A stretch of DNA of 64,000 bases from Sulfurospirillum multivorans DSM 12446 (GCF_000568815.1 NZ_CP007201.1:1364001-1428000), one strand, 5' to 3'. Shown: positions 15,465 through 25,032, counted from the stretch's first letter. Numbers and translations: made by a program. The notes: generated by a model from the letters alone, not told the origin.

Positions 15465-17213
15465 ATGAGTAAAAGAATCGTAGTCGATCCAATAACCAGA
15501 ATCGAAGGGCATTTAAGGGTTGAAGTTATCGTTGATGATAACAATGTTGTAACAGAAGCATACTCTTCTTCAACACTTTGGAGAGGTATCGAAACCATTT
15601 TAAAAGGTAGAGATCCAAGAGATGCTGGTTTTATGACCCAAAGAATTTGTGGTGTTTGTACCTACTCACACTACAAAGCAGGCATTGTGGCGGTTGAAGA
15701 TGCGCTTGGAATTGAGCCTCCACTTAATGCAAAATTGACACGCACGTTGATGAACTGTGCGCTTTTTTTACATGACCATCCTGTTCATTTTTATCATCTC
15801 CATGGACTTGACTGGGTCGATGTTGTCTCAGCACTTAAAGCCGATCCACACAAAGCAGCCGCTGAGTCATTTAAATACACCGATGCGCCTATTGCATGTG
15901 GTGCTGATGATCTTGTTGCAACCCAAAAGAGAGTAGCGGAATTTGTTAAAAAAGGTCACCTTGGACCATTCGCAAATGCGTACTGGGGACATGCAACCTA
16001 TAAATTAACACCGGAACAAAATCTTATTGCCGTTTCTCATTACTTAAAAGCACTCGAAATGCAACGTGTTGCGGCACAAATGATGGCAGTATTTGGTGCC
16101 AAACAACCGCATCCACAAAGCTTAACTGTTGGTGGTGTTACCTGTGTTATGGACCTTCAAACCCCTTCACGTTTAGGTGAATTTATGACGAAATTCAAAG
16201 AAATTGCGGATTTTGTGAATCGTGCGTACTATCCTGATCTTGTTATGGCGGGACTTGCCTATGCAGGTGAGCCAAGTGTTACTGGTGGTCTTGGTGTTGC
16301 AAACCTTTGGACGCATCAAGAATTCCAAATTAATGCAAAAGAGTTTTTGTTTGAGAGCGGACTGATGATGGCTGAAGATGTGGTCAATTTAATTACAGGG
16401 AAACCTTTCAAAGTTCAAACACTTGATGAAAGCAAAATTACCGAAGAAGCAACCCACGCATGGTACAAAGACAATGCCGCTTATCATCCGTATGAAGGTC
16501 GTCAAGAGCCTAACTATACAGGCTTTAAAGATGCTCAAACCATTAATGACAAAGGTGTTTTGGCTCCGACTAAAGTTATTGATGAAAAGGGTAAATACAC
16601 ATGGGTGAAAGCACCTCGTTATGATGGTAAACCACTTCAAGTAGGACCATTGGCAAACATTGTTATCAATTATGCGCTTGGCAACAAACGTGTTAAAGCC
16701 GTTGTTGATAAGTTCTTAAAAGATACAGGTCTTCCTATTACTGCCGTTGCATCAACACTCGGTCGTACAGCGTGTCGTATGCTTGAAGCCAAAGTAATTG
16801 CAGATCATGGCTTGGAAGCATTTACCGCATTGATTCAAAACCTTAAAGTCGATGATTCTACATGTACAAGTTACAAGATTGATAAAAACAAAGAGTACAA
16901 AGGTCGTTACATTGGCAACGTGCCAAGAGGTGTTTTGAGTCACTGGGTCAAAATCAAAAATGGTGTGATCGAAAACTATCAAGCCGTTGTTCCAACCACA
17001 TGGAATGCAAGTCCAAAAGATGCAAAAGGTGTTAGAGGTTCATACGAAGAGTCTTTGATCGGCTTAAAGATCACCGATCTTTCTCAACCACTTGAAATCG
17101 TAAGGATTATCCACTCTTATGATCCATGTCTTGCATGTGCAGTACACGTCATGGATACCAAAGGGAATGAGATGAGCAGTTATAAGGTCAATGTTAACGG
17201 TGCGTCTTGCTAA
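15465..17213 (+). CDS. hydB: Membrane-bound [NiFe] uptake hydrogenase, large subunit
   Basis: The 582-residue catalytic subunit that splits H2. Nickel ligands are in RICGVCTYSH (Cys62, Cys65) and DPCLACAVH (Cys555, Cys558). His561 is followed by a 21-residue tail ending NGASC, the part normally cut off by the HydD-type protease after nickel insertion. The N-terminal IEGHLRVEV motif is present. It has no signal of its own and is exported with HydA on that subunit's Tat signal. It is 15 bases after hydA, preceded by GAAGGATA. The contrast with the tail-less large subunit 1.4 kb upstream is notable. Confidence 0.96.
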   Translation: MSKRIVVDPITRIEGHLRVEVIVDDNNVVTEAYSSSTLWRGIETILKGRDPRDAGFMTQRICGVCTYSHYKAGIVAVEDALGIEPPLNAKLTRTLMNCALFLHDHPVHFYHLHGLDWVDVVSALKADPHKAAAESFKYTDAPIACGADDLVATQKRVAEFVKKGHLGPFANAYWGHATYKLTPEQNLIAVSHYLKALEMQRVAAQMMAVFGAKQPHPQSLTVGGVTCVMDLQTPSRLGEFMTKFKEIADFVNRAYYPDLVMAGLAYAGEPSVTGGLGVANLWTHQEFQINAKEFLFESGLMMAEDVVNLITGKPFKVQTLDESKITEEATHAWYKDNAAYHPYEGRQEPNYTGFKDAQTINDKGVLAPTKVIDEKGKYTWVKAPRYDGKPLQVGPLANIVINYALGNKRVKAVVDKFLKDTGLPITAVASTLGRTACRMLEAKVIADHGLEAFTALIQNLKVDDSTCTSYKIDKNKEYKGRYIGNVPRGVLSHWVKIKNGVIENYQAVVPTTWNASPKDAKGVRGSYEESLIGLKITDLSQPLEIVRIIHSYDPCLACAVHVMDTKGNEMSSYKVNVNGASC

Positions 17214-17231
17214 AGAGAAAGGGAGTCTAAG

Positions 17232-17909
17232 ATGAAAAGAGATATAGAATTTGAGTTCTCAGCAGGGCTTCGTTGGACGCACTGGCTTAGAGCAATTGCT
17301 ATTTTTGTATTAACGGTGACAGGGTTTTATTTAACCTATGTGTTCATTGCACCTGAAGCATCAGATGAGCCTATCCTCTTCTTAAATGCAAAATTCAGAA
17401 TGTGGCATGAAATCGCAGGATTTTTACTCATCGCCATTACGCTATTTAAAACATACCTCTTTTTTGCTGATCGTATCAGTTCAAAGGAGAGGGTATCGTT
17501 TTTAGATTTTGTCAGTCCAAAAGTGTGGTTTGGGCAGCTTAAATATTACCTTTTTATGGGGGAACATCCTCAGTTAAGAGGTGTGTATAATCCGTTGCAG
17601 TTTATTGCATACGTAGGTCTGTATACAATGATTTTTATCATTAGCATCACAGGTCTTATTTTGTATGTGCATTCGTATCAAGCAGGCGGTATTGGGGGCT
17701 TTTTATATGACTATATGCGCCCCATTGAAGCGATGCTTGGTGGACTTGCTATGGTAAGAGAGATTCACCATATCGTTATGTGGGGTATCTTGATCTTCTT
17801 ACCGATTCACATCTATATGGCGATCTTTAACTCCATCATGGGAAAAGAAGGTTCAATGGATGCGATTATTAGTGGTTATAAATTTCATAAACAACACCCA
17901 AAACACTAA
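17232..17909 (+). CDS. hydC: Hydrogenase cytochrome b subunit
   Basis: A 225-residue di-heme membrane subunit that takes electrons from HydA and reduces menaquinone. About four to five transmembrane helices are visible. The heme-binding histidines are expected in RWTHWLRAI (first helix), MWHEIAGFLLI, and the pair in EIHHIVMWGILIFLPIHIYMAIF near the C-terminus, as in the HyaC/HydC family. AAAGGGAG precedes the ATG, 18 bases after hydB. Together HydABC form the quinone-reactive complex known from Wolinella succinogenes. Confidence 0.93.
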   Translation: MKRDIEFEFSAGLRWTHWLRAIAIFVLTVTGFYLTYVFIAPEASDEPILFLNAKFRMWHEIAGFLLIAITLFKTYLFFADRISSKERVSFLDFVSPKVWFGQLKYYLFMGEHPQLRGVYNPLQFIAYVGLYTMIFIISITGLILYVHSYQAGGIGGFLYDYMRPIEAMLGGLAMVREIHHIVMWGILIFLPIHIYMAIFNSIMGKEGSMDAIISGYKFHKQHPKH

Positions 17910-17921
17910 GCGAGTTTTGGC

Positions 17922-18461
17922 TTGAAAGTGTTGATTTTAGGCATTGGCAATGTGATGTTCTCCGACGAAGGCGTCGGAGTGCATCTGTGCCGTCTTGTTG
18001 AACAAAAATATCAGTTTTCTTCGCCTGAGCACACGATCACGTTCGTTGATGGTGGCACCCTCGCAGAAAGATTAATCCCCGTTATTGCTGAATATGAATA
18101 CCTTGTCGTTCTTGATTGTGTGGATGCTCATGATGGAAAGATCGGTGATGTCTACTTTTTTGATTTTGACAATGTCCCCAATACCATCACCTGGCAAGGA
18201 AGCGTACATGAAGTTGAGATGCTTCAAACACTCACGATGATGGATCTCGTTGGAGATCGCCCTACCACAAAAATCGTTGGTATTATCCCAGAAGTGGTTG
18301 ATGATACAACACTGGAACTCACACCTGCTGTTTTAAAAGGAAGCGTCGTGATGGAGAGTGTTTTACTGAAACATTTGGTAGAATTAGGCTTTACGTATGA
18401 GCAAATGAGCGATATTGACATCCAAAGTGTAGCCAACCTGTCTTGTCTGGAGGATCGATGA
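17922..18461 (+). CDS. hydD: Hydrogenase large-subunit maturation protease
   Basis: A 179-residue nickel-checking endopeptidase of the HyaD/HybD (M52) family that removes the C-terminal tail of HydB. The opening LILGIGNVMFSDEGVGVHL carries the first metal-binding acidic residue (DEG motif). LVVLDCVDA and SVHEVEML supply the later Asp and His expected to hold nickel. Translation begins at a TTG (17922) or a GTG two codons later, with a weak ribosome binding site. It sits 12 bases after hydC, and the next gene's ATG overlaps its stop. No second such protease is in the window, consistent with the other large subunit needing none. Confidence 0.93.
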   Translation: MKVLILGIGNVMFSDEGVGVHLCRLVEQKYQFSSPEHTITFVDGGTLAERLIPVIAEYEYLVVLDCVDAHDGKIGDVYFFDFDNVPNTITWQGSVHEVEMLQTLTMMDLVGDRPTTKIVGIIPEVVDDTTLELTPAVLKGSVVMESVLLKHLVELGFTYEQMSDIDIQSVANLSCLEDR

Positions 18462-20113
18462 TCTTAGCCTTTGAATTTAACTATGTCTCGCATAATGGAA
18501 TTTTAGAAAATTTACTCAAAAAAATCGCGAGTGATTGTGGGATTATCCATAAAATCATTCGTAAAGAATCGATTGTAACGCTTTTTGTCGAAGCCGAGGA
18601 GACAACGTTAGGCGCGTTTGCCGATACGCTCTCCGCCTCACTACCTCTTTCCATTTTCTTTAAATCCTCCAGTGTTGAAGTTGTGGACGCCATGCCAGAT
18701 GAGGCAGAAATTTTACCTCCTCTATCGTACAACGTGGAATTTACCCCTAAAAATTTAGCGTCGGTTGATTCGCCAAGTTCGCCACAGTATCTCTCACCGA
18801 TTTTGGGTGAAAAAGAGTTACATGTAAGCCTTTTTCAAGATGATAAAGAGCTTTTACATGTAAACACATCGGCGGGTTATAAAACGCTTTATAAAAGCGT
18901 TGCTGAATTGATTTCAAGCGGTGAAAATGTGTCGATTCAAACCAAAAATGGCTCGTTTGTCTTTGGTAAAATTGAAAACAGCACTGAGTGTAAAGCCTTT
19001 GAAGTGATCGCGACCGATTTGTCGGTTGTTGAGCGCATGGTTGTGTGTAGGGAAAATGAGATCAAAGCTTTGGCTTCGTTGGAGCGTCCTGCGATTCGTT
19101 TCAAAGTCAATGCGCTGTTTGCACAAAAAGAGATTATTTCACAAGCGCGCGTGACCTTGCGCCTTGCCGATGATCTTTTCCTTTATCAGCTTTCTAAACA
19201 GCTGTTTGCAAAAGGCATTCAGTTCCTTTTCAAAGCGTCAACCTGCAAAGCACGTTACCGTGTTACATTGAATGTAACACAACAGGCTATAGAACCACTC
19301 ACCATCAGTGTGCTTGAAAATGGGGCGATTCTTATCCTCAAGGGAAGTGATTATGCTTCCACTGCCCTTAAAGCCAGTTTGAAAAAGTTTGATGAGCCTT
19401 CGCATGCAGCGTTTGCGTCCATCATGCAAGAGCATCAACTTTTTGATGCCACAACAAGCTGTTTTTACTTTAGCACCCTTCACAATGATCGCATCATGCA
19501 CTACTCGAAAGAGCATGGTATGCTCAATCTTGTGGAAATTTCACTGCCTTCTTCTTTTGAAGAACTCTTTGCCGAAGTCGAGCGCAGTAGCCCAAGTGCT
19601 GAGCGTTTAGTGGCACATTATAAAGAGCAGTTTCCTGAAATTTACGCCAAAGCAGTTGAAATTACCATTCCAAGCGATACACCAAAAAGTGTCTATTCTC
19701 TTTGGAAAATGATGGCGATAGCGTTAGGATTATGCGATGATTTTGAGCGTGCAGGTGAGCAACTTTTGGAAAATGCAGAAGATTTTGGTGGACTCAAAGG
19801 ACCACGCATTGACTACTTTTTGCAAAAAGAGGACGCTCTTAGTTCCGATCTTGATTACGTCAGAATGCTTCGCAGCGGCATGAGCTTTAAACTTGCAGGT
19901 ACCGATAACACGACGCTGAGTTTTGGGTACATGGAGAGTCTTTCGTATTTTATCTCCGATCTTGCGGATGCGCATAAAGAAAATTTAATGAGCATGAAGA
20001 TTGCATTGTGCGGTTCACTCTTTGGGTATAAACGCTTTTCAGAGATGCTCATCAAAAATCTCAAACCCAATCACACGATCTGTTTGAATAAAGAGTTGCC
20101 GATTGATCAGTAA
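18458..20113 (+). CDS. hydE: HydE, accessory protein of the hydABCDE operon
   Basis: A 551-residue cytoplasmic protein with no membrane segments, matching by position and size the HydE of Wolinella, Helicobacter and Campylobacter hydrogenase operons, needed for active hydrogenase by an unclear mechanism. ATG 18458 overlaps the hydD stop (ATGA) and follows GGAGG; a GTG 15 bases upstream is less likely. The C-terminal half carries LSSDLDYVRMLRSGMSFKLAG and LSFGYMESLSYFISDLA. Two palindrome copies 36 bases apart (18818, 18854) both read Leu-His-Val. It should not be confused with the radical SAM HydE of [FeFe] hydrogenases: no CxxxCxxC motif is seen. Confidence 0.85.
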   Translation: MILAFEFNYVSHNGILENLLKKIASDCGIIHKIIRKESIVTLFVEAEETTLGAFADTLSASLPLSIFFKSSSVEVVDAMPDEAEILPPLSYNVEFTPKNLASVDSPSSPQYLSPILGEKELHVSLFQDDKELLHVNTSAGYKTLYKSVAELISSGENVSIQTKNGSFVFGKIENSTECKAFEVIATDLSVVERMVVCRENEIKALASLERPAIRFKVNALFAQKEIISQARVTLRLADDLFLYQLSKQLFAKGIQFLFKASTCKARYRVTLNVTQQAIEPLTISVLENGAILILKGSDYASTALKASLKKFDEPSHAAFASIMQEHQLFDATTSCFYFSTLHNDRIMHYSKEHGMLNLVEISLPSSFEELFAEVERSSPSAERLVAHYKEQFPEIYAKAVEITIPSDTPKSVYSLWKMMAIALGLCDDFERAGEQLLENAEDFGGLKGPRIDYFLQKEDALSSDLDYVRMLRSGMSFKLAGTDNTTLSFGYMESLSYFISDLADAHKENLMSMKIALCGSLFGYKRFSEMLIKNLKPNHTICLNKELPIDQ

Positions 20114-22322
20114 ATCGCGTCTGATTTATCGTATAGAAGGTATTGTCCAAGGGGTTGGGTTTCGCCCCTTTGTCTATACGTTAGCCTCGCGTTACGCTCT
20201 TAGCGGGTTTGTGTTGAACAACTCTTTGGGTGTTGTTATCGAGATCGAAGGATTTGAAGAGAGCCTTAAAGCGTTTGAACTGGCTTTGTTTAAAGAGCTT
20301 CCACCTCTGGCACGCATCGATATTTACACAAAAGAAATCCTTACATGTAAAGACGATACCACGTTTGAAATCCGCCACAGCGATGAAGCAAGCACAAAAT
20401 CCTCACTGGTACTTCCTGATATGTCAATTTGCGAAGCATGTCTCAAAGAGTTGCACGACCCAACCAATCGACGCTACCACTACTTTTTCACCAACTGCAC
20501 CAATTGTGGGCCTCGCTATTCCATCATTAAAACTGTTCCATACGACCGCCCTTACACGTCGATGCAGCCTTTTGAGATGTGTGACGCGTGCAAAGAGGAA
20601 TACACCAACCCGCTAAACCGTCGTTATCACGCGCAGCCCATCAGCTGTCCAAAATGTGGCCCGACACTCTCACTGCGTTCGATGCACGGTGAATTATTGG
20701 GCGTCAATGAAGCGGCGATTCAAAAACTAGCCGAGCTGATTAACACAGGGCATATCGTTGCGATGAAAGGCATGGGTGGTTTTCATCTGATGTGCGATGC
20801 GACCAATGACGCAGTGATTGAACGTTTAAGAGAACGAAAACACAGACCTTCCAAGCCGTTTGCCGTGATGTTTAAAAGCCTTGATGCTATCAAAGAAGTG
20901 TGTGTATTAAGCCCCAAAGAAGAGGAGGGCATTGTCTCACTGCTTCGTCCAATTGTGCTCGTGAAGCGTCAAACTACCACTTCCAAAATGAGTCCACGGA
21001 TTGCGCCACGTATCGATCGTCTCGGTGTTTTTTTGCCGTACACACCTTTACATGTAATCCTTTTTGAGTACCTCAAAAATCCCATCGTGGCAACCAGTGC
21101 CAATCGTTCGGGTGAGCCAATTATCAGTGAAGCGTCTCTTCTGGTGGAAAAATTAAGCGACGTGGTGGAGTATTATCTGGATTACAATCGCGAAATTGTC
21201 AATTCAAGCGATGACAGCGTTTTACAATACTTGGGCGATAAAACACTCATTATGCGCGCATCGCGAGGTATGGCACCGCAGAGTTTTCGGGTGGACTCAA
21301 AGGATGAACGCAAAATTTTAGCCGTTGGTGCGCATCAAAAAAATGCGATCGCGATTTACCACCACCATCAAATCATCGTCAGCCCCTACATCGGCGATTT
21401 GGATAACATCGCTTCGATTGAACTGTTTGAGAAAATGATAGAGAATTTCGCCCGTTTTTATGACTTTACACCCGATCTTATTGTGGGTGATCTGCATCCC
21501 AATTACGCCTCAACCCAGTGGGCAAAGAAGCAGAAAATTCCTTTTATGCAAGTGCAACACCATTATGCGCATATTCTTTCAACGATGTTTGAGCATCATC
21601 TGAGTCAACCCGTACTGGGCATTGCGTGGGATGGTACGGGGTATGGGGATGATGGTACGATTTGGGGTGGCGAGTTTTTGGTGTGTGATCAAAATAGCTA
21701 TGAGCGTGCTGTCTCGTTTGAGCCTTTTTTACTCTTGGGAGGGGACGCGAGCATCAAAGAGATCAGACGCATTTTAGCCTCTTTGTTGTGGGACGTGTTA
21801 GGCGATGATGCTGATGCGCATCTGCTGGATTATTTCGATGAAAAATCACTCAAACTTCTTAAACAGGTTTATACCAAAAAGATCAATGCCCCACGCTGTT
21901 CTTCTGTAGGAAGACTCTTTGATGCGGTGGCTGTTTTGTGCGGTATGGAAGGCAATGTGAGTTATGATGGCGAGAGTGGTTTGCTTCTTGAAGCGCTGTA
22001 TGATCCTTTAATTACGGAATTCTATGAAGTCGAAATTGACGATAAAATAGTCTATTATAAGCCCATGTTTGCTCAAATGCTAAGAGACCAAGAACCTCGC
22101 TTGATTGCTTCAAAATTTCTCAATACTTTGGTCAAAATTCTCTGTGAGGTGCATTCGCGCTATCCATACCCCGTGGTACTAGGTGGTGGAGTGTTTCAAA
22201 ATCGCACACTTATGGAACTAATTCTTCAAAATGTCACACAAAATCTCTATTTTCCGCTACAATTAGCAATCAATGACGGCGGAATTTGTGTTGGACAGCT
22301 CTCTAAATCCCTTTTAAAATAA
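20103..22322 (+). CDS. hypF: Carbamoyltransferase HypF
   Basis: A 739-residue enzyme that makes the cyanide ligands of the NiFe site from carbamoyl phosphate, delivering thiocarboxamide to HypE. Domains in order: acylphosphatase (YRIEGIVQGVGFRPFVY, about 8-24); two zinc-finger pairs (CEACLKEL...CTNCGPRYS and CDACKEEY...CPKCGP); a YrdC-like nucleotide domain (GHIVAMKGMGGFHLMCDA...KPFAVMF); and a Kae1/TobZ-like carbamoyltransferase domain (VQHHYAHILSTMFEH, GIAWDGTGYGDDGTIWGGEF, VLGGGVFQNRTL). TTG 20103 overlaps hydE by 11 bases. It is separated from hypBCDEA by 5 kb of other genes. Two palindrome copies (20341, 21048). Confidence 0.95.
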   Translation: MISKSRLIYRIEGIVQGVGFRPFVYTLASRYALSGFVLNNSLGVVIEIEGFEESLKAFELALFKELPPLARIDIYTKEILTCKDDTTFEIRHSDEASTKSSLVLPDMSICEACLKELHDPTNRRYHYFFTNCTNCGPRYSIIKTVPYDRPYTSMQPFEMCDACKEEYTNPLNRRYHAQPISCPKCGPTLSLRSMHGELLGVNEAAIQKLAELINTGHIVAMKGMGGFHLMCDATNDAVIERLRERKHRPSKPFAVMFKSLDAIKEVCVLSPKEEEGIVSLLRPIVLVKRQTTTSKMSPRIAPRIDRLGVFLPYTPLHVILFEYLKNPIVATSANRSGEPIISEASLLVEKLSDVVEYYLDYNREIVNSSDDSVLQYLGDKTLIMRASRGMAPQSFRVDSKDERKILAVGAHQKNAIAIYHHHQIIVSPYIGDLDNIASIELFEKMIENFARFYDFTPDLIVGDLHPNYASTQWAKKQKIPFMQVQHHYAHILSTMFEHHLSQPVLGIAWDGTGYGDDGTIWGGEFLVCDQNSYERAVSFEPFLLLGGDASIKEIRRILASLLWDVLGDDADAHLLDYFDEKSLKLLKQVYTKKINAPRCSSVGRLFDAVAVLCGMEGNVSYDGESGLLLEALYDPLITEFYEVEIDDKIVYYKPMFAQMLRDQEPRLIASKFLNTLVKILCEVHSRYPYPVVLGGGVFQNRTLMELILQNVTQNLYFPLQLAINDGGICVGQLSKSLLK

Positions 22323-22324
22323 TA

Positions 22325-22349
22325 TTAATATTTGTACCTTTTAATATTT
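22325..22349. promoter_or_regulatory. Repeated TTAATATTT upstream of nikR
   Basis: Two copies of TTAATATTT (22325-22333 and 22341-22349), 16 bases apart and each containing the palindrome AATATT, lie just after the hypF stop and about 55 bases before nikR. The spacing and AT-rich dyad character are reminiscent of NikR sites in epsilonproteobacteria, so autoregulation is possible. AT-rich chance repeats are a real alternative. Confidence 0.25.
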
Positions 22350-22401
22350 AAAGATTAGTAAGATTAGAATGCAGATGAAGTCTATTAAGAAAGGATATAC
22401 C

Positions 22402-22815
22402 ATGGATAAAATTATTCGTTTTAGTGTTTCATTACCCGAAAAATTGCTAGAAGAACTTGATAAAAAAGTCGATGCACAAGGGTATGCCTCACGCAGTGAA
22501 TTTACCAGAGATCTTATTCGTGAAAAAATCGTTAAAGACGATTGGCAAGACGATAACAGCGATGTCATCGGCGTTTTGACAATGATTTATACCCATCATC
22601 AAAATGAGCTTGTTCAAAAGATTTTAGAGATTCAACACGATGCGAAAGTGAATATTATGTGTAACACACACGTACACGTCAGTCACGAAAACTGTTTAGA
22701 AACCGTTATGGTGACAGGAAAAGTTTCTGAAGTCAAAGACTTTGCACAAAAAATTGCAGGGCTTAAAGGGGTTAAATTCTCCAAACTTGTAGAGGCATCC
22801 ATCCCCGCTTCTTAA
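22402..22815 (+). CDS. nikR: Nickel-responsive regulator NikR
   Basis: A 137-residue ribbon-helix-helix repressor/activator. The start is the ATG at 22402 after AAAGGATATACC; the frame is open 11 codons upstream, but that part is unlikely. [16 protein letters not shown] followed by [11 protein letters not shown] is the DNA-binding domain. The C-terminal ACT-like domain has the four nickel ligands spaced as in E. coli NikR: His79, His90, His92 and Cys98 (IQHD...[10 protein letters not shown]). It lies directly after hypF and convergent with a TonB-dependent receptor. Nickel-dependent control of nickel uptake and of hydrogenase or receptor genes nearby is a reasonable inference. Confidence 0.95.
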   Translation: MDKIIRFSVSLPEKLLEELDKKVDAQGYASRSEFTRDLIREKIVKDDWQDDNSDVIGVLTMIYTHHQNELVQKILEIQHDAKVNIMCNTHVHVSHENCLETVMVTGKVSEVKDFAQKIAGLKGVKFSKLVEASIPAS

Positions 22816-22830
22816 GCTTTTTTAACGAGA

Positions 22831-22855
22831 GTGAGTAAACGTTTTGTTTACTCAC
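22831..22855. terminator. Hairpin after nikR
   Basis: Perfect 10-bp stem GTGAGTAAAC / GTTTACTCAC around GTTTT, 15 bases after the nikR stop and between convergent genes. A TTTACATGTAAA copy follows at 22861. Confidence 0.8.
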
Positions 22856-22860
22856 GTATC

Positions 22861-22872
22861 TTTACATGTAAA
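22861..22872. repeat. TTTACATGTAAA palindrome after the nikR hairpin
   Basis: Perfect copy five bases after the terminator stem and 19 bases before the stop codon of the convergent receptor gene. This repeats the hairpin-then-palindrome order seen at 3144-3183, 52254-52301 and 55144-55183. Confidence 0.9.
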
Positions 22873-22890
22873 GCATACTCCTACAAAATA

Positions 22891-25032
22891 CTAATACAAT
22901 TCCACTTTATAATTCAAACGAACAATGCGAGGAGACCCCGCCGCAAGGCGCGTGCCACCTGCTGCCCAATACTCTTTATCGGTGACATTATCGACATTGA
23001 TTTGCCAGATGTTTTTCTTACCATAGAGTTTGGTGACATAGCGTCCGCCTACACTGAAAATAGTCACATCATCCAGCCATGCTTGGTTCAGGTCATTCAC
23101 AGGACGACGACCGGTATAGTAAGCCCCTCTGTTAATCGAAAGCCCAGCAACACTGCTTAGGTCATAGCTTAGAAACAGACTCCCTGTGCGACGTGCCGCG
23201 TTTTCAGGCAATTTGCCGTTCAGTGCGGTCGCATCACCCTCCATATCTTCAAAACGAGGATCTAACCATTGTGTGGAAGCAAGCCAACTGAGTTGTTCTG
23301 TCAGTTTTCCCTGAAGCGAGAGCTCAACGCCACTGTAACGTTTATGCCCACCTGCAACATAATAGTTCGCCGCATCGGTGTAGTATCCAGGACTCTCTAT
23401 ATCACACACCGCCGCTGATACTAGTGTTCCCGTTGGCATCAGCCAATGCGCGCCTAACTCGTACTGCTTGCTAATGCCAGGATTTAGACGTTCGGCTTCA
23501 TTTTCGCTTCCTGTTGGTGCCGCTTCGCCTTCTTCCAACCCTTCAGAATACGAAGCATACAACGATACGCTGTCCAAAGGTTTGTAGACAAGGGCTACCA
23601 TCGGCGTGGTTTCGCTCGCCTCATAGCGCGTTACATCTTGATTGCTCTCATATTTGGAATGCCGCAATCCTGCGATCACTTGCCACTGCGGATCAAGTGT
23701 GACACGATCCATCGTATAAAAACCAGTATCTTTCGTGGTATACGAAACGCCTGTGGTCTGTGTGAAAACCGTTGGGGGTGATCGTATGAGGCGTATAGAG
23801 ATTTTGAGCAAGTGTTGAAGAGCTACTGCTTGAAATAGGCTTTTGGTTTTTTCAGTGTAGCTGGTACCAAAGGTGATGTCATGTTGAATATCCCACGTGT
23901 TAACAACGCCATAGAGTTCCGCACGCAACAAATCAGAAGTGTATTCGTACTCTTGATGATTGACTTTGACCGTTCCAGTACCTGTATTGAGCGTGGTTGC
24001 TTGAGGGTTTGAAAAGGTAAAAGTCGCAAGGTTGCGTTCGCGTTCCGTCTTCGCTCGTCCTGCTTCAAGCCCAAGGCTCCACGTATCGCTGAGTGCATAA
24101 TCGGATCTGAGTAAAACATTGGTCGTTTCCGTTTCAAACTTTGTAGAATCTGGTCCAACCAAGGTTTTTGGATCGACGGTGTGGGGTAAGGTGATGACGC
24201 CATTAACCGCTTTTGGAAGAGTAATGCCCGCTTGTTCTGTCACTTTGCGACGATCATGCTCTACATCGGCTTTGATGGTTAAGCGATCATTCACTTGCCA
24301 ATCCAGCGCCATGGAGACGAAGCTACGATTTCCATTGTCCACATCATCCAGATACGATCCCAACGTTCCTCCTGCGGCATTGACGCGTACACCGACTTGT
24401 TTTTCTTCTCCAAAACGTTCACTCACATCTGCGGACGCCACGGCTGAGCCGTAATTATCCATCATCAGACCAACAGTTGCCATAGGATCATTCGTTGGGC
24501 GTTTGGTAACGTAATTAATAATGCCAGCAGGGGAAGTAAACCCATAATAGAGTGCCGATGCACCTTTAAGCACTTCCACGCGCTCTTTGTTTTCCAGTGG
24601 AACTTGGCTAAAGTTCATGAGTGGCAAGGAGCTATTGAGTCGGTAATTGGTACGGTTTTGCACTTCAATGCCCCGAATAACCAGCTGATCCCACGTCTCA
24701 CCACCGTTTTGTTGTTTGGTGACACCTGCGGTATTGCGAACCGCATCATACGTGCCCGTAGCCGCTTGCAAATCCAACGCCTCTTTGGTGATGACATTCA
24801 CGGTTGAGGGCACATCCATAATGTTGGTTCCTCGAAATGAACCCGCTTCAACCGTCTCAGGTCGAAGTCCTTCGGCACGTATATCTTCGACTGTAATGCC
24901 TAAGAGGACTGACGCTTCATTTTTTTCTGTTGTATTATCTATATTTTTTGCAGACTCTGCAAGTGCATTGGCTGCCATTAAGCTCAAAAACACGCTTATT
25001 AGCGCATGTTTTTTGATGCAAACACCGTTCAT
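22891..25032 (-). CDS. TonB-dependent siderophore-type outer membrane receptor (contains a short frame-shifted segment)
   Basis: A 713-residue receptor that imports a metal complex with TonB energy. An N-terminal signal peptide ends near ANALA. The plug domain carries VEDIRAEGLRP, DVPSTVNVITKEAL, VIRGIEVQNR and VEVLKGASALYYG; the barrel ends in RIVRLNYKVELY with a terminal aromatic residue. Between about 23776 and 23831 the reading frame appears displaced: the annotated frame gives AVALQHLLKISIRLIRSPP, whereas the neighbouring frame gives SSSSSTLAQNLYTPHTITP, typical receptor sequence. A one-base loss plus a one-base gain would explain it. Adjacent to nikR, so nickel is one possible substrate; a Fur-like site upstream argues for iron. 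Confidence 0.88.
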   Translation of the reverse strand: MNGVCIKKHALISVFLSLMAANALAESAKNIDNTTEKNEASVLLGITVEDIRAEGLRPETVEAGSFRGTNIMDVPSTVNVITKEALDLQAATGTYDAVRNTAGVTKQQNGGETWDQLVIRGIEVQNRTNYRLNSSLPLMNFSQVPLENKERVEVLKGASALYYGFTSPAGIINYVTKRPTNDPMATVGLMMDNYGSAVASADVSERFGEEKQVGVRVNAAGGTLGSYLDDVDNGNRSFVSMALDWQVNDRLTIKADVEHDRRKVTEQAGITLPKAVNGVITLPHTVDPKTLVGPDSTKFETETTNVLLRSDYALSDTWSLGLEAGRAKTERERNLATFTFSNPQATTLNTGTGTVKVNHQEYEYTSDLLRAELYGVVNTWDIQHDITFGTSYTEKTKSLFQAVALQHLLKISIRLIRSPPTVFTQTTGVSYTTKDTGFYTMDRVTLDPQWQVIAGLRHSKYESNQDVTRYEASETTPMVALVYKPLDSVSLYASYSEGLEEGEAAPTGSENEAERLNPGISKQYELGAHWLMPTGTLVSAAVCDIESPGYYTDAANYYVAGGHKRYSGVELSLQGKLTEQLSWLASTQWLDPRFEDMEGDATALNGKLPENAARRTGSLFLSYDLSSVAGLSINRGAYYTGRRPVNDLNQAWLDDVTIFSVGGRYVTKLYGKKNIWQINVDNVTDKEYWAAGGTRLAAGSPRIVRLNYKVELY

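Noticed and set aside
18458-20113. HydE as the radical SAM maturase of [FeFe] hydrogenase
   Set aside because: No CxxxCxxC motif; the operon is [NiFe] type and the protein fits the unrelated epsilonproteobacterial HydE.
22831-22855. The nikR downstream hairpin as a NikR operator
   Set aside because: It lies between two convergent stop codons, where a terminator is the simpler reading.
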